Below are positions 38,921-49,479 of a stretch of DNA of 64,000 nt, piece after piece. Both the position numbers and the translations under genes were made by a program. Origin of the DNA: Mesorhizobium sp. 65-26 (GTDB lineage Bacteria > Pseudomonadota > Alphaproteobacteria > Rhizobiales > Rhizobiaceae); assembly GCA_001899205.1 (NCBI GenBank), contig MKVL01000042.1:186001-250000 (forward strand), in the 5' to 3' direction. The notes below the pieces were generated by a model that made no database searches, had not been told where the DNA came from, and saw only the letters and a list, made by a program, of their open reading frames with translations. The first letter of the stretch is position 1. Each line of letters starts with the position of its first letter.

Positions 38921-40201
38921 ATGAAGATACCGAAGGCCATCCTGGTCGATCCTCAGCGCAACCAGTTGTACGGTTGCGCGGCCGTCGCGCTATCCATTTT
39001 CGTCTTCGCCTATTCGACCCGGTTCGGGCAGGTTTCCATCCTTGCCTATTATGCGTGCTGGCTGCCGCTTCTGCTGGTCGACCACCGCCGCATCCTCGAC
39101 GGGTACTGGCATTACCTGTGGGTGATCGCCTTCGCGGTCCTTGCCTGCCTGTCGGTGTTCTGGTCGGCCGCGCCGTCTGTCACGGCCCGTGCGTCGGTGC
39201 AGCTTCTGTCGCACGTGATCTGCGCGCTGATCGCGGCGCGCACCGTCAACACCCGTACGCTTACCCTCGGCGCCATGCTCGGCATCTGCGTGGTGCTGAT
39301 GTTCTCCTTCGCGTTCGGGCAATACAGCTATGATCCGCTCGACGGTAATTACAGCTTCGTCGGCGCGTTCTCGTCGAAGAACCAGATCGGGTTGTTTTCC
39401 TCCCTCGGTATCCTTTTCGCCTTCGCCGCGCTCGTTATCCTGCGGGAGCGCGGCCTCTGGCGAATGCTGGCGCTCGCGTGTGCCGTCCTGTCGGCAGTGG
39501 CCCTCGTCAAGGCGCAATCGGCGACTTCGGTGCTTGCGATCATCGCGACTCTGGCCGTTCTTATCTGCCTGAAGATCACGACGTGGTTCTCCCCGACGGC
39601 TCGCAAGGGAGCTCTCATTGCCGGACTGATGGTGGCCCTGGTGGCGGTGTTTGCCGCCGCCAGCCTCGGCGCGTCCGACCTCGTTCTGGGCGCATTCGGC
39701 AAGGATTCGACGCTGACGGGGCGCACCTATCTGTGGAGCCAGGGGTGGGCGGCATCCTCGGACGCGCCGGTCTTCGGCGTCGGCTACCAGGCCTACTGGG
39801 TGCAGGGCTTCTCGGAAGCCGAAAGATTGTGGGCCGAGTTCTATATCGACACGCGCACCGGCTTTCATTTTCACAACACCTATATCGAGGTGTTGGTCGA
39901 ACTGGGCGCCGTCGGCGTCCTGCTGATCGCCTTCCTGATGCTGCGCATCCCCTTCGGCCTGCTTCGGCGCCTGGCCAGCGCGCGCAACGATCCCGAAGCG
40001 CTCATTGCCTTTGGCATCGCCGTCATGTTCCTGGTGCGCTCCTTCGTCGAAGTGGACGTCCTCACGCCCTACGTCGTGGGCGGCTTCCTGTTCTACTACA
40101 CGGCTGGGCTCCTTGCCTCGCCCCTGCGCTCACAGAACGCGACCGGTCGTGTCGATCACCACACCTTGGGCGGCTTCGTTCAGGCGGACGGGGCGGGATG
40201 A
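38921..40201 (+). CDS. exoQ: Polysaccharide polymerase, ExoQ-like (O-antigen ligase/Wzy family)
   Basis: 426 residues with about ten hydrophobic helices and one large loop. SFVGAFSSKNQIGLFSSLGILF near 145 and GRTYLWSQGWAASSDAPVFGVGYQAYWVQG near 270, with HFHNTYIEVLVELG after it, are typical of the Wzy/O-antigen-ligase superfamily; ExoQ belongs here. Joins octasaccharide repeats into high-molecular-weight polymer on the periplasmic face. Last gene of exoY-F-Q. In S. meliloti exoZ-exoB follow; here an unrelated LysR gene does. Confidence 0.9.
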   Translation: MKIPKAILVDPQRNQLYGCAAVALSIFVFAYSTRFGQVSILAYYACWLPLLLVDHRRILDGYWHYLWVIAFAVLACLSVFWSAAPSVTARASVQLLSHVICALIAARTVNTRTLTLGAMLGICVVLMFSFAFGQYSYDPLDGNYSFVGAFSSKNQIGLFSSLGILFAFAALVILRERGLWRMLALACAVLSAVALVKAQSATSVLAIIATLAVLICLKITTWFSPTARKGALIAGLMVALVAVFAAASLGASDLVLGAFGKDSTLTGRTYLWSQGWAASSDAPVFGVGYQAYWVQGFSEAERLWAEFYIDTRTGFHFHNTYIEVLVELGAVGVLLIAFLMLRIPFGLLRRLASARNDPEALIAFGIAVMFLVRSFVEVDVLTPYVVGGFLFYYTAGLLASPLRSQNATGRVDHHTLGGFVQADGAG

Positions 40202-40283
40202 ATCTGCTTCCTGGAATGCGGCATCCATCGGCCACAAACCGCTGTTAATGCAGGAAAAAGACGATTGAGGACGCCGTCGGTCG

Positions 40284-41210
40284 TCAGTTGAAGGCGGCGG
40301 CCATCAGCCTGCGATGCTCGTCGATCTCGGCGAAGAGCCAGTCGAGGAACTGGGTTATCCCCGGCTTGTTCGAGACGCCTGGCCGTTGATGCAGATAATA
40401 GCCGGCCGGATAGTCGTAGTAGATGTTGAAGGGCGCGACCAGCTTGCCCTGGTGCAGGAGATCCTGAGCCATGATGGTGTCGGCCAGCGCGATGCCGGTG
40501 CCGTTGGCCACCTCACGCATGATCAGCGTGCAGTCGTGCAGAACCGTGCCCGGCTTGCTGATGTCGCCGGCCACGGAGGCCTGCGCCAGCCACCGCTCCC
40601 ATCTCCTTGTCTCGCATTCGTGGATAAGGTGATGGCCGAGCAGATCCTGCGGCGTCCCCAGTGGCCTCGGCCCGTCAAGAAGCGTTGGCGCGCAGACCGG
40701 GGTGAGCATTAGCGGAAGGACCAGCTTCAGTGCCGGGCTGGTCTTCTCGTTGAATTCGTCGACGATGGCGAGGTCGAAGTTCGAGCGCTTGCCCGACGCC
40801 GAAATTTCCAGATCGATCGAAGGATGCAACCGGCGGAAGGCCGGCAGGCGATCCGCGAGCCAGAGATTGAGGAAGGTGGGCTCGCACATCAGCCTGACGC
40901 GCCTTGCCTTCCGACTGCTCGCACCGTCGACAAGGCTGACATCCTCGGTAGCGCGTCGGATCGCCTCGAAGGCCTCCGACAGGCTGTGCGCGTAGTAGGA
41001 GCCCCTTGCTGTCAGGGTTATCTGCCGGAAGCTGCGCTCGAACAGTTCCTGGCCGAGGTTGGTTTCGAGCGAGCGGATATGACGGCTGACCGCCGAGGGC
41101 GTGAGATGCAGTTCTTCCGCGGCATCCTTTACGCTGCCGAGGCGCGCGGCGGCTTCGAAGGCGCGCATACCGTTGAGTGAGGGCAGGATCATGGATCGAC
41201 CATGATCCAT
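40284..41210 (-). CDS. LysR-family regulator (GcvA-like), likely controls the adjacent peptide operon
   Basis: About 308 residues from the ATG at 41210; family alignment would also fit the ATG at 41192 (MILPSLNGMRAFEAAARLG). HTH: AAEELHLTPSAVSRHIRSLE. Effector-binding domain from ~90 with RRVRLMCEPTFLNLWLADRLPAF and VVDEF positions like GcvA-type regulators. Divergent from pepA-pip-dpp. A perfect inverted repeat overlaps the start codons and could be an autoregulatory operator. The effector is unknown; a peptide or amino acid is a reasonable guess from the neighbours. Confidence 0.87.
   Translation of the reverse strand: MDHGRSMILPSLNGMRAFEAAARLGSVKDAAEELHLTPSAVSRHIRSLETNLGQELFERSFRQITLTARGSYYAHSLSEAFEAIRRATEDVSLVDGASSRKARRVRLMCEPTFLNLWLADRLPAFRRLHPSIDLEISASGKRSNFDLAIVDEFNEKTSPALKLVLPLMLTPVCAPTLLDGPRPLGTPQDLLGHHLIHECETRRWERWLAQASVAGDISKPGTVLHDCTLIMREVANGTGIALADTIMAQDLLHQGKLVAPFNIYYDYPAGYYLHQRPGVSNKPGITQFLDWLFAEIDEHRRLMAAAFN
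41186..41208. promoter_or_regulatory. Perfect palindrome over the LysR gene start
   Basis: GGATCATG (41186-41193) and CATGATCC (41201-41208) are perfect inverted copies, 7 bases apart. The element covers the two candidate ATG codons of the LysR gene (41192 and 41210). It could be an operator or an RNA hairpin hiding the start site. A weaker CAAT-N13-ATTG pair lies at 41226-41246. Confidence 0.45.
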
Positions 41211-41353
41211 CGATTGAGTTTTTGTCAATCGAAGCGGACGAAATTGGCGTTTGAACAGACGCTCCCTTTTTTGAATATCGAAATCAGCAAAATGCGCGGC
41301 TCGGAAGCGGATTTCCGGGCCCGTCCCAGTAGTGGCAAGGGTAAAGGCTGTTC

Positions 41354-42892
41354 ATGCCCCAGACTCCAGTGACCGTTTTCGAAACCATCGCCGATCTTCC
41401 CGATGACGCTCCGGTCATCGTGATCCTCAAGGCGGGTAGCCAGGGTTTTGGGGAAAGGGCACGGGCACTGGATACGAAGACGGCGGGCGCTCTGTCGCGT
41501 GCCTGCGCCGCTCCCGGCTTTTCCGGCAAGAGCGGCGAATGCCTCGACATCGTTGCTCCGCACGGGCTGGCGTCGCGCCGCGTCATCGTCCTGGGGCTCG
41601 GCGATCCGGCTGCCTTGACGTCGCTTTCAGCTGCGCGCGCCGGCGCCGATCTGGCTGCCTTCCTGGAAAAGAAGGGTGAGAGCGCCGCTGTCATCGCCTT
41701 CGACACGGTCGGCAGCGCGGCTGTCTCGGAGGAAGAGCTCGCCTGTCGGCTTGCGCTCGGCATACGCCTGAAGCGATACCGTTTCGATCTGCGCAACACG
41801 CGTCCCGGCGCCTCCTCCGAGGCTGGCTGGGTCATCGGGCTTGTCGGATTGCCGGAGACGGCGCGCGGTGCGGGGCTGACGCGCATCAACGCCATCGCCG
41901 ACGGTGTCGAATTCGCCCGCACGCTGGTGAACCTGCCGCCAAACATCCTGCACCCCGACAGTTTCCTCGATCATCTCGCGCCCCTGCGCGAGGCCGGCAT
42001 TGAGATCGAGACCCTGGATGAAGCGGAGTTGAAGCGGCTGGGCATGAACGCCTTGCTGGCGGTCGGGTCCGCGTCCATGCATCCGCCCCGTATCGTCGTG
42101 TTGCGCTATCGGGGAAAGAACGGCTCCGACGCGCCGCTTGCCTTCGTCGGCAAGGGTGTCTGCTTCGATGCTGGCGGCCTGTGCATCAAGACCGGGCCGC
42201 AGATGTTCGATATGAAGGGTGACATGGCCGGCGCGGCGGCCGTCGCCGGCCTGTTGCTGGCGCTCGCCCGGCAAGGCAGCAAGGTCGACGCCGTCGGCGT
42301 GCTCGGCATCGCCGAGAACATGCTGTCCGGCAAGTCGTACAAATCGGGCGACGTCATCACCACCCTGTCTGGGCAGACGGTCGAGGTGTTCGACACCGAT
42401 TGCGAAGGCCGCATGCTGTTGGCCGATTGCCTCTACTACACGGCAACGCGCTTCAAGCCGTCCGCGATCGTGGACCTGGCGACGTTGACCTATTCGGTCA
42501 TGCGTGGGCTGGGCAGCATCTTTGCCGGTCTGTTCAGCACCGATGACACCATCGCCTCCGGCATGATCGCCGCCGGCGAGGCGGTCGGCGAGCGGTTCTG
42601 GCGCATGCCGCTCGACCACGCCTATGACGAGGGGCTGCAATCGCCGTTGGCCGACCTGCGTCAGCACGCGCGCAATCTCGAGGATGGCGACGCGCCTTAC
42701 GCGGCCGCGTTCCTGCGCCATTTCACGGACAACAGGCCTTGGGTGCATCTCGATATCGCCGGCAAGGAATTGTCCGAGACCGACGGTCCGATGGCGCGCC
42801 AGGGTGGCGTCGGCTTCGGTGTGCAGATGCTCGAAAGGTGGGTTGGCGCGGTGGAAGCGGGCAATCAGCGGATTGGTGAGGTGGGACGTTGA
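41354..42892 (+). CDS. M17 leucyl-aminopeptidase family protein
   Basis: 512 residues. Cytosolic zinc/manganese aminopeptidase that removes N-terminal residues from short peptides. All metal and catalytic residues of PepA are kept: Lys in FVGKGVCFDAGG (K267), Asp (D272), the following catalytic Lys in LCIKTG, Asp in MKGDMAG, and D349/E351/R353 in FDTDCEGRM. The usual NTDAEGR is changed to DTDCEGR, and Cys replaces common Ser/Thr positions near the metals, so this is a divergent subgroup and probably not the housekeeping PepA. First gene of the peptide operon; its TGA overlaps the TTG start of the next gene. Confidence 0.9.
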   Translation: MPQTPVTVFETIADLPDDAPVIVILKAGSQGFGERARALDTKTAGALSRACAAPGFSGKSGECLDIVAPHGLASRRVIVLGLGDPAALTSLSAARAGADLAAFLEKKGESAAVIAFDTVGSAAVSEEELACRLALGIRLKRYRFDLRNTRPGASSEAGWVIGLVGLPETARGAGLTRINAIADGVEFARTLVNLPPNILHPDSFLDHLAPLREAGIEIETLDEAELKRLGMNALLAVGSASMHPPRIVVLRYRGKNGSDAPLAFVGKGVCFDAGGLCIKTGPQMFDMKGDMAGAAAVAGLLLALARQGSKVDAVGVLGIAENMLSGKSYKSGDVITTLSGQTVEVFDTDCEGRMLLADCLYYTATRFKPSAIVDLATLTYSVMRGLGSIFAGLFSTDDTIASGMIAAGEAVGERFWRMPLDHAYDEGLQSPLADLRQHARNLEDGDAPYAAAFLRHFTDNRPWVHLDIAGKELSETDGPMARQGGVGFGVQMLERWVGAVEAGNQRIGEVGR

Positions 42893-43791
42893 CGTCGATC
42901 AGCAGCAGGGAAGGGCGCGCCGGCTTCGGCGCCTACGAAACCTGGTATCGGATTTCGGGAGACCTGGGAGCGGGCAAGCCGCCGGTGGTGATCCTGCATG
43001 GTGGCCCTGGCGTGGCGCACAACTATGTCGATTCCTACAAGTTGCTGGCGTTGCAGGGCCGCGCCGTCATCCACTACGATCAGATCGGCTGCGGCAATTC
43101 CACCTTGCTGCCGGAAAAGGGGGCGGATTTCTGGACGCCGCAGCTCTTCATCGACGAGCTTGAGAATCTCGTCGATCACCTTGGTATCCGCCCGGCCTTC
43201 CATGTTCTCGGGCAGAGTTGGGGCGGGATGCTGGGCGCCGAATACGGCGTGACGCGCCCGAAAGGGCTGAAATCGCTGACCATCGCCAATTCGCCGGCTT
43301 CGATGAAGTTGTGGGTCGAGGAAGCCAACCGGCTTCGCGCGGATATGCCCGTGGAGATACAGGACGCGTTGAACCGGCATGAGAAGGCCGGCACGACCAG
43401 CGACCCGGAATATCAGCAGGCGACGATGGCCTTCTACGAGCGGCATGTCTGCCGCGTCGTGCCGTTCCCGCCGGAGGTCACGGAGACCTTCGAACAGGTG
43501 GCGCGCAACCCCACCGTCTACAACGTGATGAACGGGCCGAACGAGTTCTTCGTCATCGGCACGCTGAAGACGTGGAGCATCATCGACCGTCTGCCTGCGA
43601 TCGAGGTGCCGACCCTGATCATCTCCGGCCGCCATGACGAGGCGACGCCGGCGACCGTCCAACCCTACAAGGACGGCATCAAGGGCTCCCGCTGGGAGAT
43701 ATTCGAGCACTCCAGCCACATGCCGCATGTGGAGGAGAAGGAAAAATGCATGCAGGTCGTGGGCGCCTTCCTCGACCAGCACGATTTCTAG
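42889..43791 (+). CDS. S33 alpha/beta hydrolase, proline iminopeptidase / L-amino-acid amidase family
   Basis: 300 residues. HGGPG oxyanion motif near 38-42, DQIGCGNS (family DQRGCGRS), nucleophile elbow GQSWGG near 107, Asp in SGRHDEATP and His in HSSHMPHVEE. These are the hallmarks of proline iminopeptidases and related L-amino-acid amidases. It starts with TTG inside the upstream stop (TTGA), so translation is coupled to the aminopeptidase. Together the two could break down imported peptides, including those with N-terminal proline, or remove an amide group. Substrate unknown. Confidence 0.85.
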   Translation: MTSISSREGRAGFGAYETWYRISGDLGAGKPPVVILHGGPGVAHNYVDSYKLLALQGRAVIHYDQIGCGNSTLLPEKGADFWTPQLFIDELENLVDHLGIRPAFHVLGQSWGGMLGAEYGVTRPKGLKSLTIANSPASMKLWVEEANRLRADMPVEIQDALNRHEKAGTTSDPEYQQATMAFYERHVCRVVPFPPEVTETFEQVARNPTVYNVMNGPNEFFVIGTLKTWSIIDRLPAIEVPTLIISGRHDEATPATVQPYKDGIKGSRWEIFEHSSHMPHVEEKEKCMQVVGAFLDQHDF

Positions 43792-43805
43792 AAAAGGGGA
43801 ACGAT

Positions 43806-45467
43806 ATGAAGAAGATACTCTTGGCGGCCGTCGCCGCATCCGTATTTACCTGGGCTGGACAGGCACCTGCCAGCGCTGAATATCTCAAGGAGCACAGGGG
43901 CGGCACAATGCGCCTGCTGGCACGCTCGGCGGCCGGAACGCTCGACCCGCACATCAACTACACCCTGCAGTACTGGCAGATCTTCCAGCCGCTCTATGAC
44001 GGGCTCGTCGCCTTCCGCAAGGCCGACGGCAAGGACGGCTTCAAGATCGTCGCCGACCTCGCCGAGGACATGCCCCAGGTGAGCGACGACGGCAAAACCT
44101 TCACCTTCAAGCTGCGCAAGGACATCAAGTTCGCCAACGGGCAGGATGTGACCGTCAAGGACGTGGTGGCGTCGTTCCAGCGCATCTTCAAGGTGTCCGG
44201 TCCGACTTCCGGCACCTTCTATTCCGGCATCGTGGGCGCCGACAAATGTCTCGCCGACACCAAGAGCTGCACCCTGGAAGGCGGCGTGACCGGCGACGAA
44301 GCCGCCGGCACGGTAACGATCAAGATCACCAAGCCCGATGCCGAGTTCATCGACAAGCTTGCCATGCCGCATGCGGTGATCCTGCCGGCCGGCACGCCGA
44401 CGGAAGATGTCGGCTCCAACCCGATTCCCGGCACCGGCGCCTACATGATTTCGGCCTACGACCCGAACAAGGGCATGACGATGGTGCGCAATCCTCATTT
44501 CAAGCAGTGGAGCGAGGAAGCCCAGCCGGACGGCTACCCGGACGTCGTGCAGTATGATTTCGGCCTTACCGAGGAAGCCGCCGTCACCGCCATCCAGAAG
44601 GGCGAGGCGGACTGGATGTTCGACCAGCCGCCGACCGACCGTCTCGTGGAGCTCGGCACCAAGTACATGGACCAGGTGCACATCTCGCCGCTGACGGCCT
44701 GGTGGTACGCGCCGCTCAACACGCGGCTGGCGCCGTTCGACAACGAGAAGGCGCGGCAGGCGGTGGCCTATGCGGTGGACCGCAACACGCTGGTCAACCT
44801 GTTCGGCGGCAAGGTGCTGGCCTCGCCGGTCTGCCAGGTGCTGCCGCCGGATTTCCCCGGCCATGTGGACTATTGCCCGTTCACCAAGAACCCCGGCGCC
44901 AAGTGGTCCGGGACCGACGTCGAGAAGGCCAAGCAGTTGGTCGAGGAATCCGGTACCAAGGGCCAGAAGGTCACGGTGATCGTCGAGGATACCGCCGTGT
45001 CGCGGGCCATCGGCGTCTACCTGCAGAGCGTGCTGACCACCATTGGCTACCAGGCCGACGTGAAGCCGATCTCGCCGAACCTGCAGTTCACCTACATCCA
45101 GAACACCAACAACAAGGTGCAGATGTCGGTCAGCCAGTGGTACCAGGACTATCCGGCTGCCTCGAACTTCCTCAACATCCTGTTCGGTTGCGACAGCTTC
45201 CGCGAGGGCTCCGACGCATCGGTCAACATCTCCGGCTTCTGCGACAAGGACATCGATGCCAAGATGAAGCAGGCGATGGACCTTGGCGTGACCGACCAGG
45301 AGGCCGCCAACAAGCTGTGGGCCGAGGTCGACAAGGAGGTCACCGACAAGGCAGGCGCCGTGGCGCTGTTCACGCCCAAGCATGTCGATTTCGTCAGCAA
45401 GCGTCTCGGCAACTTCAAGTTCAACGCCCAGTTCTACTGGATCGTCACCCAGGCCTGGGTGCAGTGA
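43806..45467 (+). CDS. Peptide ABC transporter substrate-binding protein (SBP family 5)
   Basis: About 553 residues from the ATG at 43806 (MKKILLAAVAASVFTWAGQ), with GGGGA upstream. The signal peptide ends near ASAEY. The mature part matches DppA/OppA-type proteins: IFQPLYDGLVAF near 70, VSDDGKTFTFKLRKDIKFANGQDVTVKDVVASFQR (family hallmark, residues ~95-128), and WWYAPLNTRLAPFDNEKARQAVAYAVDR near 300. It binds peptides or related oligomers in the periplasm and delivers them to the permeases encoded next. 14 bases after the hydrolase gene. Confidence 0.92.
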   Translation: MKKILLAAVAASVFTWAGQAPASAEYLKEHRGGTMRLLARSAAGTLDPHINYTLQYWQIFQPLYDGLVAFRKADGKDGFKIVADLAEDMPQVSDDGKTFTFKLRKDIKFANGQDVTVKDVVASFQRIFKVSGPTSGTFYSGIVGADKCLADTKSCTLEGGVTGDEAAGTVTIKITKPDAEFIDKLAMPHAVILPAGTPTEDVGSNPIPGTGAYMISAYDPNKGMTMVRNPHFKQWSEEAQPDGYPDVVQYDFGLTEEAAVTAIQKGEADWMFDQPPTDRLVELGTKYMDQVHISPLTAWWYAPLNTRLAPFDNEKARQAVAYAVDRNTLVNLFGGKVLASPVCQVLPPDFPGHVDYCPFTKNPGAKWSGTDVEKAKQLVEESGTKGQKVTVIVEDTAVSRAIGVYLQSVLTTIGYQADVKPISPNLQFTYIQNTNNKVQMSVSQWYQDYPAASNFLNILFGCDSFREGSDASVNISGFCDKDIDAKMKQAMDLGVTDQEAANKLWAEVDKEVTDKAGAVALFTPKHVDFVSKRLGNFKFNAQFYWIVTQAWVQ

Positions 45468-45490
45468 TGACGCACTGACGGATCACGTTC

Positions 45491-46507
45491 GTGTCGACTG
45501 ACGTCGTAGCCATGCCGCGCAAGACGCGAGGGCCCTGGGCTCTCGCTCTTGCGAAGCTGACGAGAAACAGGGCCGCCATGGCGGCCCTGATCCTCTTTCT
45601 CCTCATCGTTGCCGCCTGCCTCAGCGCGCCGCTCTACGCACGCTGGGCCGGCGTCGATCCCTTCACGTCGACGCTCGACGCCGTGATCCAGATCGACGGG
45701 CAGGACGTGCCCGTGATGGAGCAGTCGACGGAGGGGCTGGGGCTCGGTTACACGCCGCTCGGGCCGACGTGGCGGCTCGGCAACTATTTCCTGGGCGCGG
45801 ACAATCAGGGCCGCGACGTCATGGCGCGACTGCTTTATGGCGGGCTCAACTCGCTGCTCATTTCTGCGGCGGCGACGGTGCTGACGCTGATCCTCGGCAC
45901 GTCGGCGGGCCTGGTAGCCGGCTATTTCGGCGGCGTGACGGATACGGTCTTGTCACGCTTCCTCGACATTCTTTGGGCCTTCCCGATCTATCTCCTGGCG
46001 ATCTCGCTTTCCATCGTGACGATTGCCCAAGGCATTTCCATAGGGCCGATAACAATCGAGTCCGGCAGCCTGTGGCTGCCCGTCATCATCATCGGCATCG
46101 TCTACGTGCCCTATGTGGCCAGGCCCATTCGCGGGCAGGTGCTGTCGCTGCGCAACAGCGAATTCGTCCTGGCCGCGATCAATCTCGGCGTGCCCGGCCA
46201 TCGCATCCTGTGGCGCGATATCCTGCCCAACATCACCACCACGCTCATCGTCTTCGTGCCGCTGATGATGGCGCTGAACATGCTGACGGAATCGGCGCTG
46301 TCGTTCCTGTCCATCGGCGTGCAGCCGCCGGACGCGAGCTGGGGCACGATCATCCAGGACGGACAGGCGCTGCTTTACACCCGTCCGATAGTGGCACTGG
46401 CGCCCGGCATCGCGATTGCCATCTCGGTTATGGCGCTCAATGTCTTCGGCGACGGTCTGCGCGATGCGCTCGATCCGCGCTCCAAGGTACGGCTGGGGCG
46501 CGACTGA
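45491..46507 (+). CDS. Peptide ABC transporter permease, DppC-like
   Basis: 338 residues from a GTG at 45491; an ATG at 45512 is possible. The OppC/DppC N-terminal segment (LAKLTRNRAAMAALILFLLIV) is followed by six helices. GADNQGRDVMARLLYGGLNSLLIS and the EAA-type loop FVLAAINLGVPGHRILWRDILPN are diagnostic. Here the C-type permease precedes the B-type, the reverse of the usual dppB-dppC order. The stop overlaps the next ATG by one base. Confidence 0.92.
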   Translation: MSTDVVAMPRKTRGPWALALAKLTRNRAAMAALILFLLIVAACLSAPLYARWAGVDPFTSTLDAVIQIDGQDVPVMEQSTEGLGLGYTPLGPTWRLGNYFLGADNQGRDVMARLLYGGLNSLLISAAATVLTLILGTSAGLVAGYFGGVTDTVLSRFLDILWAFPIYLLAISLSIVTIAQGISIGPITIESGSLWLPVIIIGIVYVPYVARPIRGQVLSLRNSEFVLAAINLGVPGHRILWRDILPNITTTLIVFVPLMMALNMLTESALSFLSIGVQPPDASWGTIIQDGQALLYTRPIVALAPGIAIAISVMALNVFGDGLRDALDPRSKVRLGRD

Positions 46508-47478
46508 TGATCTATCCCATCCTGCGCCGCCTCGGTCAGATGCTGTTCGTGATGTTCGGCATCTCGGTCATCGTCTTCCTGATCTTCTTTGCCACGCCTG
46601 GCTCCGACCCGGCTGCGCGCATTGCCGGCCGCAACGCTTCGCCCGAAGTCCTGGAGGCCGTGCGCCACAGCTTCGGCTTCGATCGGCCCCTCTACGTGCA
46701 GTATGTGCTGATGATGAAGAAGATCTTCGTCACCGGCGACCTGACCTCCTTCGTCAATCGCGGCTGGAAGGTGGTTCCGGCGGTGCTGGACTCCATTCCC
46801 GTCACGCTGTCGCTGGTGTTCGGCGCCGCGGTGCTGTGGGTGGTGGTTTCGATCATCATCGGCATCGTCGCTGCCGCCACGCGCGACAGCTGGCTGGACA
46901 AGCTGCTGATGGCGCTTGGCCTGCTCGGCATCTCCATGCCGGTCTACTGGCTGGGCGAGGTGATGAACCTGTTCACCCAGAGCCGGTACCACGATACTTG
47001 GCTGTTCTCCTGGGTTCCGCCGCTCGGCTACAAGAACTTTTCCGACGATCCGAAGGGCTGGTTCCTGACGCTTGTGATCCCGTGGGTCACGCTCGCCATC
47101 CTCTATATCGGCATCTACGGCCGTGTGCTGAGGGCGGCGATCATCGAATCGATGCAGGAGGATTACATCCGTACCGCCCGCGCCAAGGGCCTGTCGGAAA
47201 CGCGCATCCTGTTGCGCCACGCGCTGCGCACCTCGCTGATCGCCTTCGTCACCCTGTTCGGGCTCGACTTCGGCGCCCTGGTCGGCGGCTCGGCCCTGCT
47301 GACCGAGGTCGTCTTCGGCCTCCAGGGCATAGGCAAGCTGACCTATGACGCGCTGCAGAGTCTCGACCTGCCTATGATCATGGCGACGGTGATGTACGCC
47401 TCGATGTTCGTCGTCATCGCCAACGCGGTGGTCGATTTCGTCTACATCCTTCTCGATCCGCGAGTGAAGACGTCATGA
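46507..47478 (+). CDS. Peptide ABC transporter permease, DppB-like
   Basis: 323 residues from the ATG at 46507; the long upstream open frame is an overlap with the previous gene. N-terminal MIYPILRRLGQMLFVMFGISVIVFL and FATPGSDPAARIAGRNASPE are typical of DppB/OppB. The EAA loop is DYIRTARAKGLSETRILLRHALR near 220. It pairs with the DppC-like subunit to form the membrane channel and contacts the two ATPases encoded downstream. ATG/TGA overlaps on both sides show tight coupling. Confidence 0.93.
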   Translation: MIYPILRRLGQMLFVMFGISVIVFLIFFATPGSDPAARIAGRNASPEVLEAVRHSFGFDRPLYVQYVLMMKKIFVTGDLTSFVNRGWKVVPAVLDSIPVTLSLVFGAAVLWVVVSIIIGIVAAATRDSWLDKLLMALGLLGISMPVYWLGEVMNLFTQSRYHDTWLFSWVPPLGYKNFSDDPKGWFLTLVIPWVTLAILYIGIYGRVLRAAIIESMQEDYIRTARAKGLSETRILLRHALRTSLIAFVTLFGLDFGALVGGSALLTEVVFGLQGIGKLTYDALQSLDLPMIMATVMYASMFVVIANAVVDFVYILLDPRVKTS

Positions 47479-48430
47479 TGCTCTCGGTTCGCGACCTGAA
47501 GGTATCCTTCCGCACCGACGACGGCCTGGTGCGGGCCATCGACGGCGTTTCCTTCGATCTGGAGGAAGGCGAAATCCTGGGCGTGGTCGGCGAGTCCGGC
47601 TCCGGCAAGACCGTGTCGCTGCTGGCGGTCATGGGTCTCATCACCGACCCCAACGCGGTGATCGAAGGTTCGATACGCTACAGGGGGCGTGAGCTGGTGG
47701 GCCTGCCAGCGCGCGAATTGCGACGCCTGCGCGGCAACGAGATCGCCATGATCTTCCAGGATCCGATGACGGCGCTGACGCCGGTCTACACCATCGGCTG
47801 GCAGATCGCCGAGCAGATCCAGGCGCATCGCAAGGTAAGCCGGTCAGTCGCGCTGGCGCGCGTCGAGGAATTGCTGGCCGAGGTGAATTTTCCGAACCCG
47901 CGCGAAGCCATGTCGCGCTATCCGCACCAGCTTTCGGGCGGCATGCGCCAGCGCGCGGTAATCGCGATGGCCCTGTCCTGCAACCCGGCGCTGCTTGTCG
48001 CCGACGAGCCTACGACGGCGCTCGACGTCACCGTGCAGGCGGGCATACTCGATCTCGTTCGCAAGCTCAGGGCGACGCATAACTCGGCGGTGGTTTTCAT
48101 CACGCACGACATGGGCGTGGTCTCCGAGCTCGCCGACCGGGTGATGGTCATGTATGCCGGCCGCATCGTCGAGCGCGGCAGCCGGGCGGAGTTGTTCGGC
48201 GATCCATCGCATCCCTACACGCGAGCGCTGCTCGGCTCGATCCCGCCGTTGACCGGTGAAAAGCCGCGGCGCCTGCCGGCCATTCCCGGCTCGCCGCCGT
48301 CGCTCCTGCGGTTACCGAAGGGATGCGCCTTCGCGCCGCGCTGCCCGGCGCGCTATGAGCCCTGCGATGGCGCGAAACCGGTCCTGACCGGCGGCAGCCA
48401 CGCCGCCGCCTGTTTCCGGGTGGCGCAGGC

Positions 48431-48434
<4 letters not shown>
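47475..48434 (+). CDS. Peptide ABC transporter ATPase, DppD-like
   Basis: 319 residues. Walker A GESGSGKTVSL near 37, Q-loop MIFQDPMTALTPVYTIG, signature LSGGMRQRAVIAMAL near 153, Walker B LLVADEPTTALD, switch His in FITHDMGVVSELADRV. The C-terminal oligopeptide extension has conserved Cys (GCAFAPRCPARYEPC), which in this family can hold an Fe-S cluster. It works as a heterodimer with the DppF-like ATPase. Overlaps both neighbours by 4 bases. Confidence 0.93.
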
Positions 48435-49426
<992 letters not shown>

Positions 49427-49479
49427 GCGCCGGGACCGCATCGGCTTCGCTATCGCGGGATGCCCGGGTTCGCGTGGCG

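Noticed and set aside
43788-45383. 531-codon open frame on the minus strand
   Set aside because: Antisense to the peptide-binding protein gene; no motif, no start signal.
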